A DNA stretch of 64,000 bases. Origin: Panicum virgatum (lineage: Eukaryota; Streptophyta; Magnoliopsida; Poales; Poaceae). Where the stretch lies: positions 49,306,930 through 49,370,929 of the forward strand of contig NC_053148.1 of the NCBI RefSeq assembly GCF_016808335.1, in the 5' to 3' direction. The position numbers were made by a program, and so were the translations under genes. This document shows, piece by piece, positions 44,043 to 57,900 of this stretch; the first letter of the stretch is position 1, and the number at the start of each line of letters is the position of its first letter. The notes under the pieces were generated by a model. It was not told where the DNA came from. It worked only from the letters and a program-made list of their open reading frames with translations, and ran no database searches.

Positions 44043-47000
44043 TCATGATTGGAAGAGAGTGACCGTTGCAATATATCCATTTTTCATTACCTGTTAGTCA
44101 AAGACCAAAACACAATGTCACATCTGAATATATACAATAGCTAGCAGTGTAGTTATATGCACAAGGGAGGATAACAGATTTTGAATTAAATTGATTAGTA
44201 GCCACCTCAAAAGCAATATTCTGATATCCATATACAAAAGTTGATCCAAACGGATTATTCATCAAGCCTTGAGTCTGGATCGCAGCTCGACCACAATCAC
44301 CGAGGATCTCCTAATACAAAACAACCAATACAAGGGGTTGTTAAAGAGGTGAAAAGATACAACATACAAACGAGCATACGAGAAGATAGCGTTATCACTC
44401 CAAGAATATCTCAAAACGTTTGGCATACAGCATTTTGGAATGATGAGATATCTCGAAAAGTAATCTAGCTAGTAACAAGTTGCGAAACAGAGTGCTAAAC
44501 GTGTCAAGGAAATGATAGTTAATGGTAACTTCAAAAACAAATCACCTGGCAGGCATCATTAGCAATCAAAACCTGACATTAAAGACTTCTAGTGGTGCCT
44601 TGACTGTGCAAATTAAGTCATCTTAAACACCATACCTTGACTTGTTCCCATTTTGTACGAGGTGTGATGCAATTCTTGGAGACATTACCAGGCTGATATG
44701 TCCCTTCAACTGGGGAAAAAATTAAATGTTATTAGATAGTATTGGTTTCTCAAAAGCAAACTAATTCTATTAGTAGTTGTTGTACATCGGACCTTCAGCA
44801 TCATAGATAACAAAGTTGCATTTCTTATAGGAATTGAAATCTGAATGGCCAGGGAAGTTTGTATGCAAAACAAACTTCTTTATCCTATGTGTCTGCAAGG
44901 ACGCAAAAATCTATTAGCATGCTCTCTTGTCACAAAAAAGACCCTTTTTTAAGTGTGTACCCAATCGTAAAGCAAGGAAATTCTCCATACCTGTCCATCA
45001 AATAAGATATCAATTCCGCGGGAGAAATAGTTGTAGAAGTAATCACCGCAGAGTGTTGTCCTTGGGCGGGGGTCTGATGCAGAGTGTATTACCATTTGGT
45101 CAACCTGAAGAGGGAGAGCAAATTTAGTAGCATTCCAGATGAAAAATGCACCAACGATTCTAGGGGGAATGGCATTCCTTTATATTAATCTTTACAAAAC
45201 GAAACTTTAATCATAAACCACAGAAATACTGCAGGGCACCCTCAGTAGCTCTGTATAGGCTAAAACAGCTAAATAGTGCAAACCAATTCAACTTAGCTTA
45301 TGTCATATGTTAAGTGATATTAGCAACTGAAATAATAACATATTACATGGAACCTCTATTCTGATGCCTCAATTAAAACTGACCTGCTTTTGATGGATAC
45401 CACATGGACGACCCAAGTCAGTCCAGACATCCTGCAAAAGAAAACCATGTACATGAATAAATCAGGGCCACTGTTAAAAGTTATATTTTACTTCAGCAAA
45501 TAGAAATGTGATGTTAGACCTGTGGTGATGCACCAAAAGGAATATGTTGGCCCCCTATTGTGAACCAAAGCTCTTCGCCAAGCTGAAAATAATACAAATT
45601 TTACACATAGATGAAATATTTTATCCAGTGGTAAGGCTTCGTAAGATGAAAGAGCGTACAAAAAAAACCCACTTACAGAGATTGTATGATTGTGCCTCAA
45701 GCAAGAAAGCAAAAGATGTATTTGATTTAACAAAAAAAAGGAATCCAAAACAATAGCATGATTGAAAGGCAATCTCATGACAAGTTTTCCCTTCATTTAT
45801 TTTATTCATTATGTCCATAAATTTCCTCAGAGAAGAAGGTGCCCCAGTGGATGAGTGGGTGGGGACAAGGCTTGCCAGTTGAGGTCAAACAGGATTAGTC
45901 TGAATTACAAGATTATGAAACATCTGAAGTGCTGGATTATGGAACATCAAATATATCTTCCAACTTCAACAAAATCAAAAGCTGAAAAGACTGTCCAAAA
46001 ATCAAGCACACAGCATACCTTTGCGTGCACTTCCTCCATATACAGGCTGCCTGCAGGCAATGCAGGTACAGCTGCTTTGTCCATCAATGAACCAACGCCA
46101 ACCTTGCTATCGGTTGAGCTATCAAATATAGAAACGCGGCATGTGACAGGGGTTGTTCCATCTGGGAACTCGAGGGGCAAATCTGCCACTGCAATAGAAT
46201 TAGGGAGGTGAGGTAAGATGTTAAGAAAATATGGGCACTAATAGAACATTAACAATTGAATGAGGCTGTTGAGTAGAATACCTTCCCCATTTGCGAACAG
46301 ATTTGTGTATTGGCTGGGGATAGGGAATGCAAAGGATAAACCCTACAAAAGCTTATGAGTAAGGCAAACTCACCAACAGACGGAGAGAAAGAGAAAAAGA
46401 TGAAAAGAGAAAAAAAAGCCAGAGCAATTTATCATGACGTACTGGGTAGAATAGAGTATAAATTCCCCTCTCTTTGTCATATATACCGGGGAAGGTTGGT
46501 CCAAAGAGTGCATAAACAGCAGCAAAAGTGGCTAATGTTGATGGACCACTGAAGAGAAAAAGAAGAGAATGATCAGTAACACCACACAACCCTTTGTAGT
46601 TGTGCTGAATGGTTGATGTAAATGAGTAACAGTGTAGTAAATTATCGCTCAGGATTGATTCAAAAGTACTTTCAAACAGACTAAACCACGAAAAACAGTG
46701 ATCACGAGATCCTCACCCAATTAAAGATGTCGCATATCGCAATTGCAATCTTTTGACATCATAAATCTCTATCAGACGGAGCCTCTGCAAGGAAAATAAG
46801 AATCGCAGGACTTTAGTAACTGCTGAAGCCTGAAGGATAATTAAATGAAGCAGGTGCCATCTCCATACAGCACTCATTCTCAAAGGTTCTTTTTTTTTCC
46901 TTGTATAAAAACATAGAATTACCACAATGATCCACATTACACTTTTCTAGTTCTATAGAGCAAAACAACAACAAAGCCTTTAAGTCCCAAGCAATTTGGA

Positions 47001-47754
47001 GTGGGCTAATATACATACTCCAATTTGTTTTTGCAAAAGTGGTCCCCTATAGTATTTATAAATCTTCATGAACAACTCATTTCATCATGCATCAGCACCT
47101 GTAGTTTCATCAAATACACCTAAAAGTGTAACAAATTAACCTGAACATACCTGCGACCAAGGATCAAAACGTAGGTGGAATCCATGGTCCGGAAAGCTAA
47201 TGACAAAGTCCAACTTGAGAGGTTCCTGAACCAACAACACTGATCAGCAAAGAAAATTTTGGTAGCCCTAGCATCCAACAACTTGTGCAGCGCAACTCAC
47301 GAACCTCGTCAAAGTACTTAACGTGGACAACATCGTAGATATTGGGCTGGTGCTCTATCTGCGCAAATGCGTCGGAGATCGGCATCCCTGCACCGATTGC
47401 GAGCTCTCACGTCAGAATTGGCCCAAAGTCTGAATATTTCAGCTAACGCGTTGCTTAAAATACAAGACTTTTTCCCCTCCTGTGCCAACCGAGAGGAAAG
47501 CAAGCAAGGAAGCAACCGCCGATCCCGACGGAGCGGCGGCGGGTGGATAGGGTTCGGGGGTGCTCACCGAGGGTGAAAGGGCCGACGAAGAGGCCGGGGC
47601 GGAGGTCGAGGGTGATGGCCCCCATGGCCGTGCCCTCGCACCGCCTCCGCACCGGCACCGTCGCCTGGGACGGCATCCCAACCGCCGCCGCCGCCGCCGC
47701 GCCGCCGCCGCCCACCATCGCCGGGGACCTCTGCGCCTGCATCCCGGGGCCCAC
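44043..47754 (-). CDS. PHAF1/UPF0183 family protein
   Basis: Fourteen exons: 47754-47568, 47387-47305, 47225-47151, 46784-46717, 46548-46443, 46342-46282, 46188-46019, 45582-45520, 45431-45384, 45104-44991, 44892-44793, 44709-44636, 44310-44206 and 44090-44043. All sites are GT..AG and phases agree; 1302 bases give 433 residues. Conserved blocks include MGAITLDLRPG, AFAQIEHQPNIYDVVHVKYF, SFPDHGFHLRFDPWSQ, GPTFPGIYDKERGIYTLFYP, LPLEFPDGTTPVTCRVSIFD, HIPFGASPQDVWTDLGRPC, LHTNFPGHSDFN and a C-terminal VTLFQS. The family (C16orf70 in animals) includes phagophore assembly factor 1, which partners BCAS3 in autophagy; whether the plant protein does the same is inference. The N-terminal 35-40 residues are a Gly/Ala tract from a GCC repeat. 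No defect is visible. Confidence 0.93.
46955..47020 (-). mobile_element. RTE LINE 3'-end fragment in PHAF1 intron 3
   Basis: AACAACAACAAAGCC followed by TTAAGTCCCAAGCAATTTGG matches the family-style 3' end seen at 24190-24235 (ACAATAACAACATAGC ... GTTGGGGTAGGC). It is a very short, severely 5'-truncated insertion, or a related SINE tail. Confidence 0.6.
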
Positions 47755-48904
47755 CTCGCGCTCCCCCTTCTTCCTCCCCCGATGGTTTATTCCTCGCGTG
47801 CTGCTGGGCTCGATTCGACGGGATTCGCGTGTGGGATTGCGTCTACTCCTCCATCTCCCCCGTCGCGGACTCGCGGTGCGGTTTAGCTTAACGAGAAACT
47901 AACCCCGGGGTTGGCTGCGCATGACACGTGGGCCCGGTATCGCCAGTGACTGTGGACTAGAAGCGGGGCCGGGATGTCGGCGAGGGGATCGCCGCGTTCG
48001 TCTGCGCCGCCCCGGCCTTTGTGGCCGGGTTGCGTGCGGAGGAGGAGCGTCGCGCGGCAAGGTAGGTGGACGGCGGGGCACGTTGCGGGTTTTCAGCGGA
48101 GGAGGATGCTGTTTGCTGCCAGGTGCCAGCGGTGAGTTGCGTAGTACTACTGGTTAATTTGGAGTAGGTTGTTGCTTAACTTGCTTCCCGTTTGGAGACG
48201 ATACGAAGTTACGAACAATTGGAGTTGGATTTGCCAGTTGCAAGAAGGGTTCGGCTCCATGTTAACGACGATACGACTCGAGAGCGATTCAGATAACTGA
48301 CAATATCGAAAGTCAGAGACGGTCTCACCCCCAAAGCTGCACTGCACCTCTCGTTTCAAATTTCACTTTTGATTGCCTCCATCAGACTACATATTTCTTG
48401 TGGATCAACGGTAGGATTAAAATCTCGGCGTGATGGAACACTGGGAGAACACCAGCAGCGCATGCAGCCCCACATCAAAACTGGATGGATATGGATACTT
48501 GATGCGACTAGCTCAATTCACAGACTGAGGTAAAAATTACCATTATTAGGATAAAAGTTCCGAGAAATATAAACTACGGAAAATACCAAAGAAGAATAGA
48601 AAAAAAACTTGGGTATAGCCAGCCAGAGGGCCAATTGGGTACAGGTGACATGCGGCCCATCAGTTTGCGCTTAACTGCATTGACAAATAAAGCAAAACTC
48701 CATTGTGTCACGGCAAACATCACTTGACCAATGACTAGATGAAGACCACAGGGTTATTAGAACAAGCATACATGGAAAATGAGAAACACAGATTAAGTCC
48801 AGCTATTTCATTCTTATTTCTCGTACAACAACTCGATCAAACAAGAAGTGATTTAGAACTCTGGATGTGCCGAGTTCTGTCCCCACTTGCAGGACTCTTG
48901 TTTA
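47755..48904. other. intergenic, PHAF1 promoter side
   Basis: The first 150 bp is GC-rich and probably the PHAF1 5' UTR. The remainder has no coding potential that I can support; the right end is the 3' UTR of the complex I gene. Confidence 0.5.
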
Positions 48905-50646
48905 CTAGTCCTCCTTGCCATAATTGTAGACGATCTCAATCTGCAAGAAGCAATTGCCATTAGTTGAACAGTTTGGTGTCTACAACCAGGACAATGAAGC
49001 AATGCTTGATCATCAGAAATGAAGTCATTTTGCAAACTCTATGCCAGAAATACAATACTATGTACTAGAAAATATTTGACAGTGTTCACCTTATCGCGTC
49101 TAGAGGTTATTAAGCATACAACTAACCTACCTCTGTGAGCCCATCAGTAAATTTCCTGGTGTTTAAGATGATTTTACAGATAATGATAAAAGATTTGTTC
49201 TAAGAAAGTGAATTAATTAATCAATCAATAATAAACAATAAGAACTGCTCATCTATCCATTGAGAAAATAGAGAAGATATCCCTAAGCACTGTGAAGCAA
49301 TCTTTTGCATTCAGATTAGGCTACCTTAAACTGAAACTATGAAGACTACCTTTTTTAAGTAATCAAGTTAGAGAAACTGTGAGCATTCTAGTGAATCAAA
49401 TTAATATAAAGCAAATACATTACAAAGAACCAAGAACAACATAAGCTATGATCTTACCCCTTGAGGTGGAGGAGGGTTTCTTGTGAATTTAGTGCCACCA
49501 GGTGCCCATGGAACTGCATTGTTAAGAACGGAAATCTACATTAGGCTTTAGCATCAACACAGAGACTTCAACTCACACATTTGGCGATTCATACACAATA
49601 GATTGAAGCTTAATTTATTCTGTCAACTCAATCATCCCATCAGTAGAAAATTTTCAATTGTCTATCCAAATAAATTTGACACAACAATCAGTACAAAATT
49701 TTCAATTGCCTGTCAAAACAACTTTGAAAACACCATCAGTACTAAATTTTCAATTATCTATCCAAACAAAAGAATTAATATCTTCCAGCATAATTTACTG
49801 CGCAACATTCATTGACAAATAGAGGCCTTGATGTCGAGAACAGAAGCAATTCACAAGTTAAGTCACTTAGGCTGGAGGATTAATGTTCCAGCTGCATCAT
49901 AAATCCTACTACAGAGTTACAGTACTCCCACAAAAATACGACAGGCTTCAGGTTGCAAATTTAGCAATCCATACTAATCGCTGTAAGCACTGTAATAATT
50001 CTAAAAACTTCACTATAAAGTCAATAGCTCAATATTCAGTCGTCTATACACACCAAAATTCTAGTACTATCCTACATTATTTGATGCGAAGCATTCACTG
50101 AGAAACAGAGGCATCAACCACGGTAACAGAAAGGCCCAGGATTGCAATGGAAAGCTTACCGATGTAGGGATCGGGGTGCTGGAAATTCCTGTACTGAGCC
50201 TCTGCATCCTCGATGAGCCTATCGATTACGTCCAGGTTATCCTGCACCACCCCACACACGGAATCCAACATCATATCTGACAGCACCACACATAAATAAT
50301 CACCAAATGTAACTCGCGAATTCACTCCCCAACGGCAGCGAAATGGGGGATCGAGGTGCAGAGACGAATCAGCAAGACGCGGCTCACCACATGTCGGTTG
50401 GCCTCGAACTTGTCCCTGAGATCCGACGCCTGCGCAGGAGAGGAACACGAGGTCAGATCCATCCGCGAGCAGGGAGGAGGATCGGGATCCGGGATTCGAG
50501 AGCGGAAATGGGGAACTGACATCCTGGTAGAAGAGGTGGCGGTGGACGGCCCAGTTGAGCGTGCCCTTGAGCGCCCGGCGGTATAGCAGGCGCACCCGCT
50601 CCTTCTGCGCCGCCCGCCGCGCCAGGAACCCCGCCGTCGACGCCAT
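48905..50646 (-). CDS. CIB22: mitochondrial complex I subunit B22 (NDUFB9), LYR protein
   Basis: Five exons: 50646-50521, 50429-50388, 50241-50160, 49513-49458 and 48940-48905. Phases agree; 342 bases give 113 residues, close to the Arabidopsis homologue. The protein starts MASTAGFLARRAAQKERVR and has the LYR motif at residues 21-23 (VRLLYRRALKG), then LNWAVHRHLFYQD, ASDLRDKFEANR, HPDPYI, VPWAPGGTKFTRNPPPPQG and IEIVYNYGKED. LYR proteins are accessory subunits that act with acyl carrier protein in mitochondria; B22 sits in the membrane arm of NADH:ubiquinone oxidoreductase. All splice sites are consensus. The ATG is the first in frame and gives the family N-terminus. Confidence 0.94.
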
Positions 50647-52523
50647 AGACCTCGCCGCCGCCGCCGCTCCTTCCCTTCTCTCTCTCGCTGGGGTGGTTGG
50701 GTCGGGAGTTGAGGATTGGGATCGGATTCGGACGCGGTCACGGCCTTGCAGGTGTCGTATGTGGGCTGTTTGAATTGGAAAGCCCACTAAGGCCCATTTT
50801 CCCTAACTGGGCTGCCGTACGCAAAAGAGCGCGCAGAGCTCATTATGGCTTTTCAGGCCCACCTATTACTTTGTCCTCCTTTCTTCTTTCTTTTTTATTA
50901 GTTCTGTGCACACACACATCTTTTTTCAGACTATTTCAACGTCTGGTACACAAAAATATTTTTAAAAACATTTTTTATGCAACTAGCGTGTAGAAGATGG
51001 CGAATAGATTGATATAACCAACACTGGTCAAGGTTGAACATTGGCACCAAGTAGCAGAGAAAACGGACTATTAAAGTCCAACATTTCACCTCTAGTCAAG
51101 TTGACCTTGTTACATGAAAGTTTGTTTATCTGTTCTTCTCACTACCGACCGGCTTGTTGGATACAGCTTCGAAATGAGAATGAATATACTGAAATCTAAC
51201 GATATGATATGAGGATTGAAACTTCAAATTTCTCCACTTTTATAGTTGGAAGTTGTGTACTTGCAATATGATTAAACAAAAGGAGCGCTACTAGCTACTG
51301 TTGACTAGAGACTTTCCATGTCATATAAAACTGGACAGGAACCATAAGCCCATTTGGACGATCCGCCGTCTATTTTTCCACATTACGTGCTTTAAATAAA
51401 AATAATAATGCTATCTTAGATGGATCCAGTCAAAATACAATTAAGAAATTTAATTTATGACGTACATTAATTTACATTGATGAAGAAAAACGTATATGAC
51501 ACATCTCCTTAGTGAGCATTGAGTTGACATCCACCGGCTCTTTCATGGTTCCTCCAAGCAGGAGAGAAAACTCTCCGTCCAGCAGATCTTCTTGCAGATC
51601 GAAGTACGGCCACACCTTAGGAGTTGACATGGCCTGCTGGTACACACTGGCCAGTGGCCACTGGGTAGTTGGCACATCAGTAACTGGTGTAACATTTCTG
51701 AATAAACACTCCACTGCTTGCACGCAGGATATGTGTACATTCGTACCGGTACTGTACTAGCATGACATAGGTACAGAGCGCACACTACAGTGCACCAAAA
51801 GGAGTGGGGAGGGGGGGTTATTGATCAAGTTTTATTTTTTTTAACAAACATCAAGTTTTAATTAGCTGGTACGATGAACTGTATATCGTTTACTAGCAGG
51901 GTTAAGCTCAGCTTCAGGCCTTGTCCGGGAGCCCAAGACTTCAAGAATCAAGAGGCAGCAGATGGGGAAGGAAGGCCGTTGCTGCTGCTCACAGTTCAGG
52001 TTCAGGCACTTTGCATTGCATTTACTCCGTGCACGGGAAGAAAGTAGCGACAGCGAGATTTAATGGCCCGGCCCTGCGTCACTGACCTCTGGTGAGAATA
52101 CTGGTGAAGAAATATGCAGGAACCCAGGCGCCTCTTCTAAAACTTGCCACCTGCAGGTTGGACCTTTGTTTAATGGCTTGGAACCTTCGTGTGTCAGTCA
52201 GTGTCAGTCAGCCAGGCTCTCTGCCGCTAATCAGACGCTAACCACGAGTAATAAGAGTATTTTACGGCATCCAACGTCGTTTTTCTATCATTCTATGCCA
52301 CCACAGCCACACGCACATCATGGTGAGGCGCTGTGCAGCAACATTGTTTGTTTATGCCCAGCAGGAGCAGATTTCTTTACTCCGGGTGAGGCGCGGCAGC
52401 TTGCGGTACGCCGTTTCCTGCTGGATCTTGCCATGCCAGCACAACGGACGGACCAGTTGTACTCGCTTCACGGCTCAGCTGAGTTCTTGCTCGTGATAAA
52501 TCTGTTTCCGTGTTCCAGGCTTT
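50647..52523. other. intergenic with one unexplained ORF
   Basis: 50647-50760 is the promoter side of the B22 gene. A minus-strand ORF at 51723-51472 (includes TPKVWPYFDLQEDLLDGEF) is not obviously a shadow of another gene and ends in MCHIRFSSSM; I do not recognise it and see no flanking exons. The rest is noncoding. Confidence 0.4.
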
Positions 52524-54985
52524 TGTAACACCCGGATACTCCGGCCATTGGCCCGGAGACTCCGGGCGTGGAGTTACTATTTTCATAATTTGGTCATCTG
52601 GACCCACAACCATTTAAATAGAATATCTCTCTCACTCACTCCCACTCTCTCCCGTGACCTCTCTCTCCCTCACCTCCCTCACGGGCTCTCCCTCTCCTCC
52701 CACTCCCCTAAGCTCTAGATTCCGAAATCTTCCATTTCAACTTGACTCCAAGGCCAAGAGAGCTTCACTCGGCGTGGGGAAATCATCTTCTACAAGTATT
52801 CCACCTTGGGGTGACATCGTTTTCGAGTTTTCTTGCAAGAGGAGCTAGCTCAAGGTACTATAAGCTAGGGCTCACCGATTTGGTTGTTTTAGGATGTTCT
52901 AGGTGATTTCCTTTGGTCAATCATCTCTATATGCATCCTTCAACTAGGATTCAAGAGGGTTTCAAAATTGGTGGGGTGGTTTTGTCACAATCAAAATTTC
53001 AATTTTTGGGGCGAAAATGCTGTCAAGCCCGGAGACTCCGGGTATAAGCCCGGAAACTCCGGGTTTTGAAAACTCCGGGCGAAACTCCGGGTATAGGCCC
53101 GGAAACTCCGGATTTCGGAATCCGGATATTCCGGGTTTTAATAGAACTGTTGGGTGTAGAATTGGATAAATTTGGGGTAAATTTGTAGTGTTTCTACTTG
53201 GGCATTTCAAGGATTGTTGTTGCATATCGTATTTGCATACATTCTCATATCATTGCATACGTGTAGACACTGCCGCCGAGGGAGCCGTATACGCAGTGGT
53301 TGCGAAGCCACAGGAGCCGCAGGGGCCAGCCCCGCAGGAGGAGGTTCGCGGGGAGTCGGCCCAAGGCCCAACTCACCCCAGTACTGAGCAGCAGACGCAA
53401 GGCAAGCCCCGGTGCACATCCTTCTATTTTAAATTATGATGCCTATGTATATGTTCTATTACTTGTGCATTAGGTGTTGGTATTATTTGGAACCTTAGTT
53501 GCATGATCCCCTAGGATTCCCTGAGTTATACTAGTATGTATAGGACGATAGAAGTGCTATGCTTAATAGTCGCGATAGAAGTCGAGTGACTCTTGTCACT
53601 CGCGAGATATAGGAAAGCTTTAGAAGCCGAGTAATTGCCGGTTACTCGCGAGATACATTATTATCTTTGTACTTCAGTATTTGACTTGGAATGGAATGGA
53701 TATGGAAATGTGAGACCGGGCGGGGATGATGATGTTAGATGGCAGCAGGACAGGGTTCCTGGGTGTCTTAGCCCCGTCCGTGTCGATTAAGGACCGGTCG
53801 TTGTGGCAGTGCTGATCGGGGATTGAATTGTACTAACCGCATGCCGGGAGTAGGAGGTAGTCGAAACCGGTAAGCCTAGTACTGCCTCGCTTCGAAAGTA
53901 CAGAACTGCATCACCACCCCGTAGGGCGAGTCGAGTAGTCGCGGAGAAACGGGATGCTTATGTTTACTTTTGGTGGTCTCACGTTGAGCTCGGCTGACTA
54001 TATGAAGGTGGGGTGGTTCTGTAGTTCGAGGCGGGGAGGGGAATGGTTGGCGTGTATAGTCCGACGGGGCAAATACGTGCCGTGTTGGTTAGGTCCACCT
54101 TGCAAGGTTAAATCGGATCGATTCGCCGTGTCTCGCGGTTATGAGGGCCTTGATCTCTTTGTCACACCGTAGCAAATGAGATAGAATATTAGAAACATAA
54201 AAATGGATACTATTCTGAAATCTTAATTTTGTATGCCTCAACTTGGGTGTTTAGATAGGCAAACATTAGTAAGGGTCTATCTATCTAAAATATGGGGCTA
54301 AAACATGGGAAGTAAGGATACACCTCTAGTTGCTTTTTCTGCAAAACAAACTACCAGCCAAAGGCCGTGCATGTCTAGATATGTGGGCTAAGTTATACCC
54401 ACTAGTCGGGTAAGCCTTGCTGAGTATTAGAATACTCAGGGTTTGTTGCCACCATTATTATTTCAGGATCCCAGGACGTCGACTTCTGCCCCTGTTGCGT
54501 CAAGTTCATTCGCTGGGATGCAGAGGGGTGGCAGGTCGTGGAGCGAGACCCTTAGGTTAGGGGTTTGTCGGGCTGCACACTTGAGGGCGGAGTGTTCAGC
54601 CTTTCTGTTGTTGCGCGGGCCGGTCTGACCGGTCATGGTTAGTCGGGGCTTTTGAAGGCTAGAGTAGTTATAGGATCTAGTCTATTTGAATTTCAGTACC
54701 TCGGATGTAAAGCTTGTAAATTATGCAACTTTTGTAAAATTATGTGTATATTTGAACTCGGTTGTAAAACCTAACGTTTCGTCCCCCTATAGTGTTTGTA
54801 ATTTCAAGTATTATGTTGTGCTTGTACCATCTGCGCCCACCTTCGTGTGGGACTACCGGTGTTGTTTCGATCGGGCCGTGGGTTGAGAAAGGATCGCCAA
54901 ATTAAGCCGTTAAGCGAATGTGCCTGATGTGTTCAAATGATGGCCATTACGCTTAATTAGAGTTTAATTTGGCGGTTCCGTCACA
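52524..54985 (+). mobile_element. gypsy solo LTR, 2.46 kb
   Basis: Starts TGTAACACCCGG and ends GGCGGTTCCGTCACA. The end closely resembles the LTR end at 15089 (GGCGGTTCTCACA), so the families are related. Flanks GCTTT (52519-52523) and GCTTC (54986-54990) match at four of five bases, as an old target duplication would. No PBS or internal region follows, so it is a solo LTR. The 52536-53140 part is rich in CCGGA-ACTCCGG motifs. Confidence 0.78.
53020..53140. repeat. cluster of CCGGAAACTCCGG-type motifs
   Basis: Within 120 bp, near-palindromic CCGGA(G/A)ACTCCGG units recur about five times with variants (CCGGATATTCCGG); another pair lies at 52540-52570 near the LTR start. Confidence 0.75.
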
Positions 54986-54990
54986 GCTTC

Positions 54991-57900
54991 CAGCTCGTAG
55001 TGGATCAACTTATCCAAATCTTTCCAAATGTTGCCTCATCATGATTTATTCCTCTCTTTATCTACTGCATGATTTGTAGTATGCAGTGAGAATGGCAGAT
55101 GGATTAGCTGGCAATTACAGGACAATACTACTAAATTCTTAGCTTTGCTGGCTGACAGAATAAGACAAACCGCTGCTGCTTGCGCAGCAAATGGAGCAAG
55201 AGTTGATGTTGTTGATCTCTGAAACATGAACCATAACTGGATACAGATGGGAAAGAATCTGACGCTTTCAACAGGCTATCATCATAATTTTACGGTTAGT
55301 GATGGGCCTGTTAAAGAATGATGGCACCGGTCATAGGACAGCTTCCTTTCGGTGCATGAAGTAAGCAGGCATTACTTTTCAGAAAAGACAGAAAAGAAAA
55401 AAAACATAAAAGGGAGCTAATTAGCCAGGCATTGATTGAGAAACCTGGCGTCTTTTCCTGCCACGGGAAAAGAAGTCTAGTTTCTTGCTAGCACCGGCAA
55501 TACAACTACTCGAGAAAGGAAAAAAGATGTGGCTGTTGGATCGCACAACTGTGCCTCATGCATAATTCCCGGGAATTAGGACATGCAGTAACTTTCAGAT
55601 CATGTACGGTTTTGCTTTGTGAAGCAAAGCTGCCGGTGAATTTGACTTCTCGTTGTGAACGGCCACTAATAAGTTTGCACGAGCAATACAACTACACCAC
55701 GTATAACCTGGATTAAATGTTTAATTAATGTTGAGATGAAACTTAGTCATGAGGCGTGTCGGATCCCCCGGACATTACTACATGAGAACTCTCTCGAACC
55801 TCGAATTGAAAGCCAAAATCATTTGAAGAATTCAAAAGCCACACAAAAGATTGTTTTTGCAACGAGGTGTGGGTCAAATTTGTGGGATTTTAGGATTCGC
55901 CGCTGACTAATCCGCGTATGAATCAACAAAGATCGTGTGATGGAATCGGCCTCGGAGATTTTGGATTAACAAGAGAGGAGTTGCTGGTACCAAATACGCG
56001 TGCAAAAATGAATCGTGTGGTGAGTTGCCCCATGGGTGACCTTATTAATAGAGGCAAAGTAGCTAGACAAAGTGTCGAAGTGTCGCCGTCGGCCATCAAC
56101 GGATCCCACGCATTTGAATTCACACGTGCTCTGGGCTAGGGATTATTTGAAAAGTACTCGAGCTTGCCTAATGCACTATATATGATGCTTGTTGGCGTGT
56201 ATGTTGTTCGTCACTGTGACGTTCTCTCATCCCGATACGGTCAAATTAAAGTTTTGTTCATGAGAAAAAGGTTAGTTCATCCCAAAAAAAAGATATGCTC
56301 AGATCATATACGTGAAAGAAACACCAAGCTACATTCAGTAATCCAAGACCAACATAAACTTTTTCCTATTTTTATCTATACTAGATCGAAAAAACGTAAT
56401 TAAAGAGTCCTCTAGGACAAGGCCCATCAGCATCCCCTCTCACGAGCAGTCGACAGCAAGAGCATACATCCAGTAGCTGGTGGCTGCAGTTGGTCAAGCT
56501 GCCGCTGTCCATCAACGTAACGGGAGCTTCCATCTTCCATCCCCAAACCTCGACCTGTTCTTGGAACCTTGACGCATGGCCTTGCTGCGGACACCGTTGA
56601 ATCGCAGGGAGAGCCAAGTGGCCTGTAATCCGGCCGTCGAACTCGTCCAGCTCGCGGTCGGCACTCGGCAGCGTCAAGCTATCATGTCAAAATCAAATTC
56701 AGACACCATTCGGCTTGCCTACGTGTTTATCTTGCTGCTAAAAGTAAAAAAAAAATTCTGGCAATGCTGGTGACTGTGTGCATGTTGGTGCTAGCTAAAT
56801 TTGTTTGAAAATTTCAGTATACCACGAAGCTTCCAATTTTTTGAAATTTCATGAATCTAGCTAGTAGTCTTTCTGCGGTGGTCGTAAATGCGCACCGGAC
56901 AATTCCAAGAACGAAAAGGTCAGGTAGAAGTTGAAAGTTCCAACACTATTTCTCCGCGCATGATGTTCTGATTATCCCAAATGTTAACATCAAAATTCAA
57001 GTCTTGCTTGCCTACTAGAGCTGCAAGTCTGATCTGTCAAAGGTAAATTATTAAGGGAAAAAATCATTCGACTGGCGGGTCACACATAATAAACTAGTCT
57101 ATTTATCAAATGCTGCAGCTCTCTTTGAAGCGAACGAGTCAAGGGATGACTTTTGGGTCAGTGGCAGTACTAGTACTACCAGCTGCTGGAAAATGTCAAC
57201 ACGGTTGCATCAAAGCCACGACGCTGCAAGTGGAAGTAGTGTCCCATGCATGAACATCGAGACCAAGGGTGACCGACTTTGAATTCACCAGCATTTTTTT
57301 TTAAAAAAGAGATGAACAATCACATAGAAGGTCAAATTCCGAGAGCAGTTCGATCTTTGGATTCCAAGTTACTGAAAAGAAGAGGAGGAACCATAGAGAA
57401 CATGCATGCATGCACCGAGAGTTCGATGACGAGAAAAGGTAGAGTTGCCGAATTGTTCTTCAGAAATAGCTGTCATAAAAACCAGCTTTTTTTTTTCCGG
57501 CGCCACGCTGATGCTGCAAGAACACCGATCTGATCTGACAAAAAGGAAGAAATTGAACGATCCAAACTGAAGAGCTGGAAACGGGAGCACATCAAGGCAA
57601 GCAGACGCGTCCGCTAAAATTAGGAAGGCGTTAATGGCCCAATCAAGGGCCAGCTTAATGTTCGCGCTGTAATGGAGGCCGGTACAAGCGGACAACGGAG
57701 GCGCCACCTGCCCCGGCCGTGTTTCTGGAGGAGGAGATGGTTCCTCCTGCTCCAAACCGAACCACCCCCACCGGCGCCAGCACGGCCACCGAGGACGGGG
57801 TCGCCGGCCACCAAACAGACCCACCCAGCCACGTGGCCGCGCTGGGCCCGCCTGTCAGGGACAGAGAGGCCGCCCCGCGCGTCCGGTCTCCTCCCCGCGC

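Noticed and set aside
56381..56677. A 98-codon minus-strand ORF upstream of the kinase gene
   Set aside because: No domain, no splice context and composition consistent with chance; I do not call a gene.
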